A DNA stretch of 64,000 bases, taken from the NCBI RefSeq assembly GCF_000371785.1, contig NZ_AQUI01000002.1, positions 776,590 through 840,589 of the forward strand. Reading direction: 5' to 3'. The stretch comes from Actinopolyspora halophila DSM 43834 (lineage in GTDB: Bacteria > Actinomycetota > Actinomycetes > Mycobacteriales > Pseudonocardiaceae). A program made the position numbers and the translations under genes. The notes beneath the pieces were generated by a model. The model was not told the origin of the DNA. It ran no database searches and worked only from the letters and a program-made list of their open reading frames with translations. Of the stretch, positions 1 to 8,528 are shown piece by piece (the first letter of the stretch is position 1; each line of letters starts with the position of its first letter).

Positions 1-2661
1 GTCGTCGGCCGGTCCCATGCCCAGCGCGTTGCGCAGCCGCTGGACGCTGCGCCACCAACCGATGGTGTGCACCCCCGCCTCCGGGCCCTGCTTGAGGATC
101 TTGCGCAGCTGGTCCAGCCCGCTGAGCCGCGTCTGCGGATCCTTGTTCTCCAGCAGGGGCTGGGCGGCATCGGCCCCGTAGAGCAGCAGGCAGTGCTTGG
201 CGGTCCCGGAGCCCTTCGATGCGGAGTCGGCGCGCTCGTCGAGCAGTGCGGACAACCGCTGCAGGGTGTCGTTCAACTCCCCGGTCTCGACGAACGAGAC
301 CTCGTGCCCGCCCTGCCGCAGCGTCGACTCCAACGCGCGCGCGTGTTCCGCGCTCTCGTCGACCAGACCCGCGATGGTGAACTCGATGTCGCCGGGCACG
401 AACTGCGCGGCCAGCGAGAGCGCGCTCGCGCCCAGCACGGCCACGGCGTCCTGCTGGGCCGAACCGAGCACAGCCAGGTTCCTGCCGGGGGAGCGCCCGA
501 ACGGCAGTGCCGCCGCCGTGCCCCGCACGTCGATCACCTGGCCCAGCAGCACCTGCGGGGAACGCTTCGGACCCGGGCGCAGCGCCTCGTAGTCCTCCAG
601 CTCGGAGAGGCGGGGCAGGTGCGAACCGTCGAACAGCCGCGGAGGACGCGCGTTGCGCCTGCCCGTCTCCCACAGGTGCCGCTCCCACAGGCCCGTCTGC
701 AGCGAGTCGAAGGTCTCCGATGCGGTGGCGTCCGGTATGCGCGCCACTTCGTTGCCGTGCTTGACCCCGGAATCGTGGTTGACCACGGCGTGCCAGCGCG
801 GCAGCTCCAACGCGGTCGTGTTGTTGTCCACCAGCACTCGCCGGGCCTTGGGAAGGGCGATCCGCAGGATGAACTGCTCGAAAATGGCCGGTTTGCCCCA
901 GAACGCCTCGATGCCCGACACGTCCTGACTGGCCAGAATCAGATGGATCCCCTGGGAACGCCCCCTGCGGGCGACGTCCTCCAGCAGCGTGGCCGCCTGG
1001 GTGGACACCGAGTCGCGTTCGGAGAACAGGTACTGGAACTCGTCGATCACGGCGACGATCCGGGGCCAACGCCCCTGCGGATCACGCTGGCGCAGCTCCT
1101 CGAGCTTGGTCACCTCGTGCGCCTTGGCCGCGTCGGCCCTGCGCCGCATTTCCGTGGCGAGGAAACGCAGCAGAGCCAGGCCGAACTCGCGGTCGGTGTT
1201 GACGTTGACCCCCACGAGCTTGGCGTGCGGCAACCAGCTCGGATCCCTGCTGCCGGGGGTGAACTGGGCGAACGACACACCCTCCTTGAAGTCGAGAAGG
1301 TACATCTCCAGCTCGTCCGGGCTGTACCGGGCGGCGAGCGCTCCCAGCATCCCGTAGAGGAAGTTCGTCTTGCCCGAGCCGCTGGGCCCCCCGACCAGGG
1401 TGTGCGGACTGGCGTCGCCGAGCGAGATCCGCACCGGCTCCCCCTCGAAGAAGCCGACGGGAGCGGTCAGCCCGGAGGTGGAGTCGTTCGTCCAGTACCG
1501 CTCGGGAAGCAGGTCGTCGAAGGTCCGCACCCGGGAGCGCCTGGCCTGGAACGCTTCCGAGATGGCCGAGCAGGCCCTGCTCACGCGTTCCCGTGGGGGA
1601 GTCTCGTCCGGAGTGATCGTCAGGTGGGCGCCGGTCATGCTGCTGCGCGCGCTGTTCGGGCCGGTCAGGGTCACCGACTCCAGGGCGTTGTTCACCGTCA
1701 TCGGCAGGTCCACGACGATCAGCTGGATCCCGCAGGACAGGCCGTTGCGGGCGACACGCTGCAACTGCTGCTGCTGTTCCTCCTTGAGCGGTTCACCGTC
1801 ACCGAACAGCACGGCGATCCGCCAGGGCTCGCCACGATGGCCGGTTTCCTCGACGAGGGACTTCAGCGAAGTGTGCCCCCCGAGCAGCGCGGTGGTGTGG
1901 ACCCTCCTGATGTGCTCGGCCAGCTCCTCGAGGAGATCGTCCAGTCGCGTCGGGTCGTGCGCCGTGAGCAGACCGGACCGGGTCAGGGGGAACAGTCCGG
2001 GCAGGGTGCCGGTCAACCGTGCCGTGTCCCAGACGTGCACGCGCACCAGCCCCGGCTCGTAGTACGAGAGCACGCGCAGCAGCAGGTTCTGCACGAGGTG
2101 CTCGGCCGCGTCCCGCGTGGCGTTCTCGGAGGTGGCGGGGCGGCAGGTGATGCGCAGGTTCGACTCGTCCAGCAGCGGAACCGCAGCGGGGAACCCGGCC
2201 GCTTCGGGAGCGGCCGGGGCGTGTCCGGCGCCGATGCGCCACAGCTCGGGAGCGGGGGCCTGCGCGGTCGCGGAACCGATGCTGCCCAGCCACTCGCGCC
2301 ACGGCGCCGAGGCCGTGCCGGGAGCCGTTTCGGACATCAGCTCGGTCAACCGTTCGGGTCCCTGCGCCGTCCACTGGGAGAACACCTCGGACCGTTCGGT
2401 CACCGCCTCGTCCAGCGCCGCCCGGAACTCCGGTCGGTCGGACCCCTCGAACGAACCCGGATCACCTGCCGCAGCGGCGACCCCGTGCTGTGCGATTCGC
2501 AGCGCGTGTTCCTGCTTGACCTGTTCCGACCGGACCCGCGCCACCTCGTTCTCGGCCGCTCCGAGGGCCGTGGCCGCGGTGGCGCTGAGCCGGTCGAAGG
2601 CCGTCTGAATCGCGTTGCGCCGCTCGTTGCGTTTACGCACGCCCCACCTCGGTACTCGCAT
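1..2661 (-). CDS. FtsK/SpoIIIE-type ATPase, 3' end beyond window
   Basis: The minus-strand frame is open from an ATG at 2661 to the left edge (887 residues visible, no stop). An N-terminal half without recognisable enzyme motifs precedes a FtsK/SpoIIIE nucleotide-binding domain: Walker A GGPSGSGKT near residue 425, Walker B as AVIDEFQYL near residue 538, then a segment reading GIHLILASQD. Known members pump DNA or, in type VII secretion, protein substrates. No membrane segments are visible, so this is not the chromosomal FtsK of cell division. It is the last gene of a minus-strand run beginning with two small helical proteins (2767-3018, 3023-3283), an arrangement like EccC-type ATPases with small helical substrates. 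That role is inference; the ATPase family is clear. Confidence 0.85.
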   Translation of the reverse strand, partial: MRVPRWGVRKRNERRNAIQTAFDRLSATAATALGAAENEVARVRSEQVKQEHALRIAQHGVAAAAGDPGSFEGSDRPEFRAALDEAVTERSEVFSQWTAQGPERLTELMSETAPGTASAPWREWLGSIGSATAQAPAPELWRIGAGHAPAAPEAAGFPAAVPLLDESNLRITCRPATSENATRDAAEHLVQNLLLRVLSYYEPGLVRVHVWDTARLTGTLPGLFPLTRSGLLTAHDPTRLDDLLEELAEHIRRVHTTALLGGHTSLKSLVEETGHRGEPWRIAVLFGDGEPLKEEQQQQLQRVARNGLSCGIQLIVVDLPMTVNNALESVTLTGPNSARSSMTGAHLTITPDETPPRERVSRACSAISEAFQARRSRVRTFDDLLPERYWTNDSTSGLTAPVGFFEGEPVRISLGDASPHTLVGGPSGSGKTNFLYGMLGALAARYSPDELEMYLLDFKEGVSFAQFTPGSRDPSWLPHAKLVGVNVNTDREFGLALLRFLATEMRRRADAAKAHEVTKLEELRQRDPQGRWPRIVAVIDEFQYLFSERDSVSTQAATLLEDVARRGRSQGIHLILASQDVSGIEAFWGKPAIFEQFILRIALPKARRVLVDNNTTALELPRWHAVVNHDSGVKHGNEVARIPDATASETFDSLQTGLWERHLWETGRRNARPPRLFDGSHLPRLSELEDYEALRPGPKRSPQVLLGQVIDVRGTAAALPFGRSPGRNLAVLGSAQQDAVAVLGASALSLAAQFVPGDIEFTIAGLVDESAEHARALESTLRQGGHEVSFVETGELNDTLQRLSALLDERADSASKGSGTAKHCLLLYGADAAQPLLENKDPQTRLSGLDQLRKILKQGPEAGVHTIGWWRSVQRLRNALGMGPADD

Positions 2662-2766
2662 CACTGACCGTAAGCAAAGTACCACTGATCAGCCCGTGCG
2701 GACGTCGGTGTGATCGGTTACTCGCGACGGGCCACAGGAGGACCGAGACGGACTCGGAGGAACGGT

Positions 2767-3018
2767 TCACAGTCCGGCCGCGAACTGCTCGATCGAGTCG
2801 GCCACCTGCTCCACCGTGGACAGGGTGTGTCCTATTTGGTCGTCCGCGCGGTGCAGCCCCGGAGGAACCACCGTCTCCGGGTTGTCCGGGTCCACCCCGC
2901 GCAGCGCCGATTCCGCCTGGTGCAGCGCGGTACGGGAGGTGGCCAGGTGGCGCTGGGTCTGCTCGAGCTGATCGCTGACCGTCTGCAGTGCCTGCTGGAG
3001 CTCCTGGAGTGCCGACAC
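2767..3018 (-). CDS. Small helical protein, ATPase partner
   Basis: An 83-residue protein with no signal peptide. Residues 1-40 form a Gln/Leu-rich amphipathic helix likely to make a coiled coil. A short Gly/Pro-containing turn (GVDPDNPE) and a second helical region (about residues 55-83) follow. Its ATG lies 4 bp after the stop of the 86-residue gene at 3023-3283, so the two are co-translated, and the FtsK-type ATPase follows about 105 bp later. Size and helix-turn-helix-hairpin layout recall WXG100-like small secreted partners, but no WXG motif is present. I do not recognise a named family. The function as substrate or adaptor of the ATPase is inference. Confidence 0.7.
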   Translation of the reverse strand: MSALQELQQALQTVSDQLEQTQRHLATSRTALHQAESALRGVDPDNPETVVPPGLHRADDQIGHTLSTVEQVADSIEQFAAGL

Positions 3019-3022
3019 CGTG

Positions 3023-3283
3023 TTACAGCCGTCCCGCGTAGTTCTCGGCCGAGGTGATGCTGGCGTTGATCGTGCCCTGAACCCCGTTGAGGCTCTGCGC
3101 GGCTTCGGCGAGCATCCCGTAGGCGTGCTGGATCTCCTCCTGCCCGCTGCCCTGCGTGGCGTTGGCCAGCGCCTGCTGGGCCTCCTCCAGACTCAGGGTC
3201 GCCTGTTGTAAGGCTGCCACGCTCTCCGAGGCCTTCTGGTTGGCCAGTGCTATACCGGCACGGACCTCTTCCACACCTGCCAT
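3023..3283 (-). CDS. Small helical protein, similar to deaminase N-terminus
   Basis: An 86-residue, Ala/Gln-rich, all-helical protein without signal or membrane segment. The ATG at 3283 was chosen because a GGAGGGG ribosome-binding site sits about 8 bp upstream; the longer frame upstream has no such site. Residues 39-86 (starting LANATQGS, ending ENYAGRL) align without gaps with residues 38-85 of the DddA-like deaminase encoded at 40101-40829: 14 of 48 positions are identical, including the LAxxxQGS start, a central LxxA, and a NYxxxL end. It is probably the first gene of the FtsK-type ATPase operon. A shared adaptor or delivery domain is the simplest reading; this is inferred from a by-eye alignment. 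Confidence 0.75.
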   Translation of the reverse strand: MAGVEEVRAGIALANQKASESVAALQQATLSLEEAQQALANATQGSGQEEIQHAYGMLAEAAQSLNGVQGTINASITSAENYAGRL

Positions 3284-3529
3284 CGAATTCGTCCCCTCCG
3301 GGTGATCGTGTTCCGATGCCACCGCCTCGGTCGGCGCGTTCACGTGGACACCGATGTCGATCACCAAAGTAGCGCTCCACCACGGTGTTGCCGATCTCAG
3401 GTTGGCACTCGGCGTGTTCGCCCGAAACGTCCGTACGGAGGTCACGCCCGGCGAGTTCGCCCGGGACCCACCCGCGGTGGCGGAGAAACGGCCGAACCGT
3501 GCTCCGCGCCGGGGCAGGACGGTGCGCCT

Positions 3530-4051
3530 TCAGGGGTCGACGTGATTCCCGGAGTGGCTCTCCGAGCGGGAGGGCTGTGCGGGGCTCTGGTGGGGAGAGC
3601 CGGTCAACGGTCCCGCCGCGGCGGCGGAGGTCGCGTCACCGGCGGAGTCGGTTCCCCCGGTGGTGCTCCAGGCTTCCACGAGCATCCGATCACCCCGTGT
3701 GACCAGGGAACCGACCAGCGCGGGGTCGTCGATCACGGTCCAGGCGCTCGGCGGTTCGCAGGAGACGCGGGCTCCGGTGAAACCGGGACCGAGGAGGTTC
3801 AGCAGCTCCCGCACCGCCCGCGAGAGGGCTGCGGCCTGGTTCGCCGACGCCGGAGCGGAGGTGGTCCGTGCCAGCGTCACGGAACGGCACCCCGGTTCCT
3901 CGTCGGAGCAGTCCACGGACTGCACGACCCGCCCCGCCGTCCGCCGGATCAGATCGGCGCACGCCCCGCGTGCCGTTTCCTCGTCCTCGGCGCCGACCAC
4001 GACAGTGGTCAACAGCTCCACAGCGAACTCGTCAGCCGTCACGGCCGTCAT
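3530..4051 (-). CDS. Hypothetical protein, 173 aa
   Basis: A predicted soluble protein that I do not recognise. The N-terminal two thirds look structured (alternating strands and helices, two Cys in the stretch CSDEEPGC), and the C-terminal 35 residues are a low-complexity Ser/Pro/Gly tail. The ATG at 4051 overlaps the 3' end of the PRC-barrel gene by 20 bp, which suggests co-translation. An alternative ATG lies 24 bp upstream at 4075. It sits between the PRC-barrel gene and the ATPase operon, separated from the latter by about 250 bp. No function can be assigned. Confidence 0.55.
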   Translation of the reverse strand: MTAVTADEFAVELLTTVVVGAEDEETARGACADLIRRTAGRVVQSVDCSDEEPGCRSVTLARTTSAPASANQAAALSRAVRELLNLLGPGFTGARVSCEPPSAWTVIDDPALVGSLVTRGDRMLVEAWSTTGGTDSAGDATSAAAAGPLTGSPHQSPAQPSRSESHSGNHVDP

Positions 4052-4634
4052 TGTCCCGCGGTCGATCAACAGCACGGTCGGGTGTGGTTTCCGGGGACGG
4101 ATCGTGGGCTCGCGGGCGGCGCGGCTCCGGGGGATCCCCGTCGGGAGGGGCCTCGACCCCGGAACGGGAGGAGTCGGAGCAACGCTCCGGGGCGGGGACG
4201 TGCTCCTGCCCCGGCGCCGTCATCGCCTCCGGCGGGCAGCTTCGGTTGCGGGCGTGCGAGTGCCGCGTTCGGGAGTTCGCGGCCGGAGTGCTTTCCGGAA
4301 CCCCGGGCGGTACCTCCGTGTTGTCGACGCCGTAGTGCTCGTAGAGTCTGTGCCCGTCCCGATTCGAGAGGTGACCGTGCTCGACGTCCACGCTCGGAGC
4401 CGTTCTCACCTGCCGCTTCGATACGCCGAGCAGCAGGTTTCCCCGGCTGAGGACGGCACCGTGCAGCGGGACGAAGTTCTCACGCATCCCCAGGGGGCCG
4501 CTACGAACCGTCACCCAGTCGGGTCGGTGACTGGCGTCGTCGACGTAGACGTCCCCGACCCGTCCGATGCGTTCCCCGTCCTGATCGCGCACCTGCACGC
4601 CGAGCAGATCCTGTGCGTGCGGCACTTCGCTCAT
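4032..4634 (-). CDS. PRC-barrel domain protein
   Basis: A 200-residue protein. Residues 8-75 match the PRC-barrel fold: a start of the type AQDLLGVQVRDQDGERIGRV, then a second strand set around DWVTVRSGPLG and a closing LLLGVSKRQV. PRC-barrel proteins in actinomycetes are small cytoplasmic, often stress-related proteins. The C-terminal half (about residues 95-200) is a disordered Pro/Glu/Arg/Ser-rich tail. The ATG at 4634 starts the conserved domain; longer in-frame starts add only low-complexity sequence. It is followed by the overlapping gene at 3530-4051. The biochemical role is unknown. Confidence 0.8.
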   Translation of the reverse strand: MSEVPHAQDLLGVQVRDQDGERIGRVGDVYVDDASHRPDWVTVRSGPLGMRENFVPLHGAVLSRGNLLLGVSKRQVRTAPSVDVEHGHLSNRDGHRLYEHYGVDNTEVPPGVPESTPAANSRTRHSHARNRSCPPEAMTAPGQEHVPAPERCSDSSRSGVEAPPDGDPPEPRRPRAHDPSPETTPDRAVDRPRDNDGRDG

Positions 4635-4818
4635 GGCCCCCGCCTCGGTCGTGCTCGGGATGACGAGTGTTCCTCCGCCGCGGTCAGTTCCGAGTCCTAC
4701 GCTGCCCGGTTTGTCGGGTGAGCGCAAATCCCACGGGTGCGAAGGGAGTCGAAACCGGGAGAGCCCCGGCGGAGGGAACGCAGGCGCGGCCACTTCGCAC
4801 CGGCACCGGCCGAACGAA

Positions 4819-5553
4819 TCAACGGAACGCCGTCACGTCGATGTTCCCTCCGCACACTCGTCCGTGGTTCCAGTCGAGCCGGAACGAATCGGTTTCATCC
4901 GGCGGCGTGATCCTGACGCCTCCCGGAACGGGCTCACAGGAGCTGCTCGCCGGATCGGTACCGCTCGGAACGACACCCCAGTGCAGTTGCGCCGAAGAGG
5001 TCTCGTCCGGAGCCAGCCTGAGGGTGCTGGGGCCCGGATCGGCGGTCCTGGACACGTCGGTGGGCAGCGGGGAACCGGACTCGTCGAGCAGCTCCAGCCC
5101 CGGGTACCCGTAAAGCGTGCACGTGCTGTCCCCGGTGTTGCGCAGCGTCAGCTCGGCGTAGCGTTGTCCGGCCCCCGGGCTGCCCCGCTTCAGGTCGCCG
5201 TCCAGCGTCCCGGTGTGACAACGGTCCACCGGAGGAGGTCGTCCGGTGCCGGTTGAGGTTCTCTCCGTCGATTCTCTCCCTTCCGAGGTCGAGGAAGTGG
5301 TGGAGCGTTCCGCCGAGCTCCGGTCCGTCCGTGCTCCGTCGGTGGAGTCGTCGGTTCGTGTGCGGGACGTCGACGTGCCCGCCGCTCCGGCGACGGAGTC
5401 GCCGGACGTTCCCATCACTTCACCCGCCGATCCGGACAGCTCGTTCGCGGAGTCGGCCTGTTGCCCGCATCCGGCGAGCAGCGCTCCCGTGAGCAGAGTC
5501 GTCGTCGCCGCGAAAACGCGGAAACCGAGACCGTTCCGTCGATGGGGAACCAT
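4819..5553 (-). CDS. DUF4232-type lipoprotein
   Basis: A 244-residue secreted lipoprotein. The signal peptide has Arg residues, a hydrophobic stretch and a lipobox reading LLAGC near residue 28, so the mature protein should start at a lipidated Cys. A Ser/Thr/Asp-rich linker (residues 35-105) leads to a beta-rich domain of the DUF4232 type, with the pattern AELTLRNTGDSTCTLYGYPG and further Cys residues that can form disulfides. The ATG at 5553 is preceded by GGGAGGT. The DUF4232 function is unknown. It faces a 795-bp gap and then a divergent operon, so it probably has its own promoter. Confidence 0.85.
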   Translation of the reverse strand: MVPHRRNGLGFRVFAATTTLLTGALLAGCGQQADSANELSGSAGEVMGTSGDSVAGAAGTSTSRTRTDDSTDGARTDRSSAERSTTSSTSEGRESTERTSTGTGRPPPVDRCHTGTLDGDLKRGSPGAGQRYAELTLRNTGDSTCTLYGYPGLELLDESGSPLPTDVSRTADPGPSTLRLAPDETSSAQLHWGVVPSGTDPASSSCEPVPGGVRITPPDETDSFRLDWNHGRVCGGNIDVTAFR

Positions 5554-6348
5554 TGCGGCACCTCCCGTTGCTACCGGTTTCGTCGATTCACCGTTGATCC
5601 GTTTCTCTCCCGTAGGACGTGTCGGTTGCCCAGGGGTTGCTTCTGTAGTACCGAACTGGGCGAGATCGACTTCGATGCCCGTTCGTGTTCGATTCGCCCG
5701 GGTGCGGTGCGGACCCGTTGTCGTCGCGTGGCGGACAGGGTCCGTTCGGGCGCGGGGGTGATCGAGCTTCGCGCGTGCCAGTGAGTTCGTCACGCCGGGT
5801 CGCCGAACGGGCTCGCCGCGTGTTGTTCCCTCTTTCGCGTAAGTGGGCTCGCTCACCGCGGACCGTACTCCTCGATCCGGGGAAATGCTTTGTCCCGCAG
5901 TGCACGTGGAGACGAACACGCTGGTGTGCGGGCTACAGCTCGGACAGGGCCACGTTCGGGTGGCGAGATCCGGATGAAGCGAATCGGCATCGCGTCGCGG
6001 GCGGGTGTTCTACAGTCGTGCGCGTGAACGTCCGGGCTCCGCGGAGTCCGGGGGTGTCCCCCGAGAGCAGCGCGGCGTACTCCGGGGAAAGTGGGGGACC
6101 ACCCTGAAGTGGAACGATGTGCGATACGCGAGATTCAGGGGAGGCACGAACAGGCCTGTCCGGTTCCGGAACGCGTGCGGAGGACTCCGGTCGGGGAGCT
6201 CGCCGATTCGGAGTTCTCGGCGGTGTTGTGGAGGATCGTGGTGGAGACACGGGAAGGTGGGTGCTCCCGTTCCGGGGAAGCTGGGAACCGAGTGGGGACG
6301 GTGGCTCGTGGTGCTGGATGATGCGGCTATGAGCGGACGAGACCTGAT
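5554..6348. other. Intergenic region without convincing gene
   Basis: About 795 bp lie between the divergently transcribed lipoprotein (minus) and DMT transporter (plus). The open frames here are Arg/Ser-rich on both strands, lack ribosome-binding sites and show no domain pattern. I read the stretch as promoter and leader DNA for both sides. No clear operator or riboswitch was seen. Confidence 0.5.
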
Positions 6349-7269
6349 ATGACCATGTTCGCGGTTGTACTCGCGGCCGTGGCGGCCTTCGGATACGCCT
6401 TCGGAGCCCGCCTGCAGCACGGTGCGGTCCACGACACGATCTCCGGACGGGGGCTGGGGGTGCGTAACCAGCTGCGCCTGGTGCGCAACACCCGGTGGCT
6501 GCTGGGGTTGATCTGCCTGGGCAGCGGCACTGTCCTGCACGCTTTGGCACTGGGGTTCGCCCCGCTCAGCGTGGTACAGCCGCTCGGGGTGCTGGCCCTG
6601 CCGATCACCGTGCTGCTGAACTCGGGTGGAAACGCGGGCGAGCTGGGCAGGCTGCCGCGTTCCACGATCGTGGCGGTGTTGATGAGTGGTGGCGGTGTTG
6701 CCGCCTTCGTCTTTCTCGCGGTGCGGAGCGCGACCTCGACTTCGGTGACTTCGGAAGCGGCCGTGACCGCGGTCCAGCTCGTTACCGTGGCGGTGCTGGT
6801 CTGCGGGGTGGTGGCCCTGCTGAGTCGTCGCTCGGTCCGCTGCATCGCCTACGCCTCCGGCTGCGCCGTGGCGTACGGTCTCGTTTCGCTGTTGCTTCGA
6901 GCTGTGTCCCAGCAGGTGACCTCCGGAAGGCTCGCCGAAGTCGAACTGTGGTTGTTGCTGGCCATGGTGGTGGCGGTTCTCGTCGGGGGGTGGCTGCTGC
7001 AGCACGCCTATGCGAGCGGCCCCCCTGATCTCGCCGTCGCCTGTCTGACCGTTATCGACCCGTTGGTGGCCGTGGGGCTCGGCATCGGCCTGTTGGGGGA
7101 GGCCGATGCCGTCGGTACGCCGACCGCGGCGGCCGAAGCGGTGTGCGCTGCGGTCGCTTGTGCCGGTGTATTCGCGCTTGCGCGCTACCACCCGGACAAT
7201 CGGAGCGGCGTTGCACCTACCGTGACCGAGGACGGCGACCGCCGGGTCACGTCGATTGACAGTTCGTAA
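6349..7269 (+). CDS. DMT/EamA-like membrane transporter
   Basis: A 306-residue integral membrane protein with about nine or ten hydrophobic segments in two similar halves, typical of the drug/metabolite transporter superfamily. Examples are the opening MTMFAVVLAAVAAFGYAFGA and a late segment ending in a VIDPLVAVGLGIGLLGE pattern like the final EamA helices. The substrate is unknown. It is the first gene of a four-gene plus-strand unit (transporter, GT4, alpha/beta hydrolase, GT4) with a 12-bp gap to the next gene, so it may export or flip the product of the two glycosyltransferases. The start could also be the in-frame ATG at 6355. Confidence 0.8.
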   Translation: MTMFAVVLAAVAAFGYAFGARLQHGAVHDTISGRGLGVRNQLRLVRNTRWLLGLICLGSGTVLHALALGFAPLSVVQPLGVLALPITVLLNSGGNAGELGRLPRSTIVAVLMSGGGVAAFVFLAVRSATSTSVTSEAAVTAVQLVTVAVLVCGVVALLSRRSVRCIAYASGCAVAYGLVSLLLRAVSQQVTSGRLAEVELWLLLAMVVAVLVGGWLLQHAYASGPPDLAVACLTVIDPLVAVGLGIGLLGEADAVGTPTAAAEAVCAAVACAGVFALARYHPDNRSGVAPTVTEDGDRRVTSIDSS

Positions 7270-7281
7270 TGGGAGTAGCAG

Positions 7282-8517
7282 GTGACTTCGCAACCAAGCG
7301 GCCGGCCACTGCGGATCGTGATCGGTGCCGTCATGTATCCGCCCGACGTCAACGGTGCCGCTAGCTTCGGACACCGGCTCGCGACGGGACTGGCCGCGCG
7401 TGGCCACGATGTGCACGTGATCTGCCACGCCTCGGATCGGAGAACGCGCACAGCGGTCGAGGACGGTGTCACCGTCCACCGGGTCGGCTCCTACGCCACC
7501 CCGGTGCACCCCACGGCCAGGATGTGCTCTCCGTGGCGTGCCTCTTCCGAGGCGAAGAGATTGTTGGCCGAGATCCGGCCGGATGTGGTGCACGTCCAGT
7601 CCCACTTCTTCGTCGGTCGCGGAGTGATCAACGCCGCCCGCCGGATGAACATCCCGCTGGTGGCGACCAATCACTTCATGCCCGAGAACATCTTCGGCTA
7701 CCTGCGGATTCCCCGCCTGCTGCATTCCGTAACGGCCAAGGTGCTGTGGAAGAACCTGGTCAGGCACTACAGCAAGGCGGCGACGGTGACAGCGCCGACG
7801 CCGCGCGCCGTTCGGCTGCTGCGGGAGAACGGCTTCGAGAAGCGTGCGTTGCCGATCTCCTGCGGGATCGACATCGACCGGTACCGCAGCGCCGCGGCCG
7901 AATACCGGGAGCAGCATCCGTTCCCCGCGGTCAGGACCGTGCTGTTCGTGGGCAGGCTCGACGAGGAAAAGCACGTCGAGGATCTGTTGCGTGCGATGTC
8001 CCTGCTGCGCACGCACGTGTCCACCCGTCTGGAGATCGTCGGGGACGGCAGCAGGAAGGAGACCCTCGAACAGCTCGCCGCGGAGCTCGGCATAGCGGAC
8101 AGGGTGTGCTTCACCGGTTTCGTGGACGACGAGGAGCTGTTGGCCGCCTACGCGCGTGCCGATGTGTTCTGCATGCCCAGCATCGCTGAGCTGCAGAGTC
8201 TGGCGACGATGGAGGCGATGTCGGCGCGTACGGCCGTGGTGCTGGCCAACGCGATGGCTCTGCCCCACTTGGTTCGACCGGGGCGCAACGGCTGGCTCTA
8301 CCCGCCGGGGGACGTCCGTGCGCTGGCCAAGGCCATCGACGAGATCGTCACCGACCGTTCGACCGTCGACAGCATGGGGGCCTTCAGCGAGCAGATCATC
8401 TCCGACGCGCACGACATCGACGCGGTGTTGGCCAGGTTCGAGTCGGTTTACCGGCATCTGATCGATCCGGGAAGGGCCGACGACCCGGTGGAGATCCACA
8501 CCGAGATGGCGAGCTGA
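7282..8517 (+). CDS. GT4 glycosyltransferase
   Basis: A 411-residue retaining glycosyltransferase of family GT4 (GT-B fold). The N-terminal Rossmann domain starts with IVIGAVMYPPDVNGAASFGH, the acceptor-side glycine loop. The C-terminal donor domain shows LFVGRLDEEKHVEDLLRA and a variant E-x7-E region at MPSIAELQSLATMEAMSA. Close relatives transfer mannose or glucose onto lipid or phosphatidylinositol acceptors, but the sugar cannot be read from the sequence. A GTG start is used, with GGGAG seven bases upstream. It is co-transcribed with the DMT transporter and followed 11 bp later by a hydrolase. Confidence 0.9.
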   Translation: MTSQPSGRPLRIVIGAVMYPPDVNGAASFGHRLATGLAARGHDVHVICHASDRRTRTAVEDGVTVHRVGSYATPVHPTARMCSPWRASSEAKRLLAEIRPDVVHVQSHFFVGRGVINAARRMNIPLVATNHFMPENIFGYLRIPRLLHSVTAKVLWKNLVRHYSKAATVTAPTPRAVRLLRENGFEKRALPISCGIDIDRYRSAAAEYREQHPFPAVRTVLFVGRLDEEKHVEDLLRAMSLLRTHVSTRLEIVGDGSRKETLEQLAAELGIADRVCFTGFVDDEELLAAYARADVFCMPSIAELQSLATMEAMSARTAVVLANAMALPHLVRPGRNGWLYPPGDVRALAKAIDEIVTDRSTVDSMGAFSEQIISDAHDIDAVLARFESVYRHLIDPGRADDPVEIHTEMAS

Positions 8518-8528
8518 GGCGTTTCGTC

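Noticed and set aside
67-2667. 866-residue plus-strand open frame
   Set aside because: It is the reverse-strand shadow of the FtsK/SpoIIIE-type gene; its translation is Arg/Gln/Gly-rich without any domain, while the minus strand shows Walker A and B motifs.
6010-8499. 829-residue minus-strand open frame
   Set aside because: Shadow of the DMT transporter and GT4 genes: His/Arg/Gln-rich translation without motifs.
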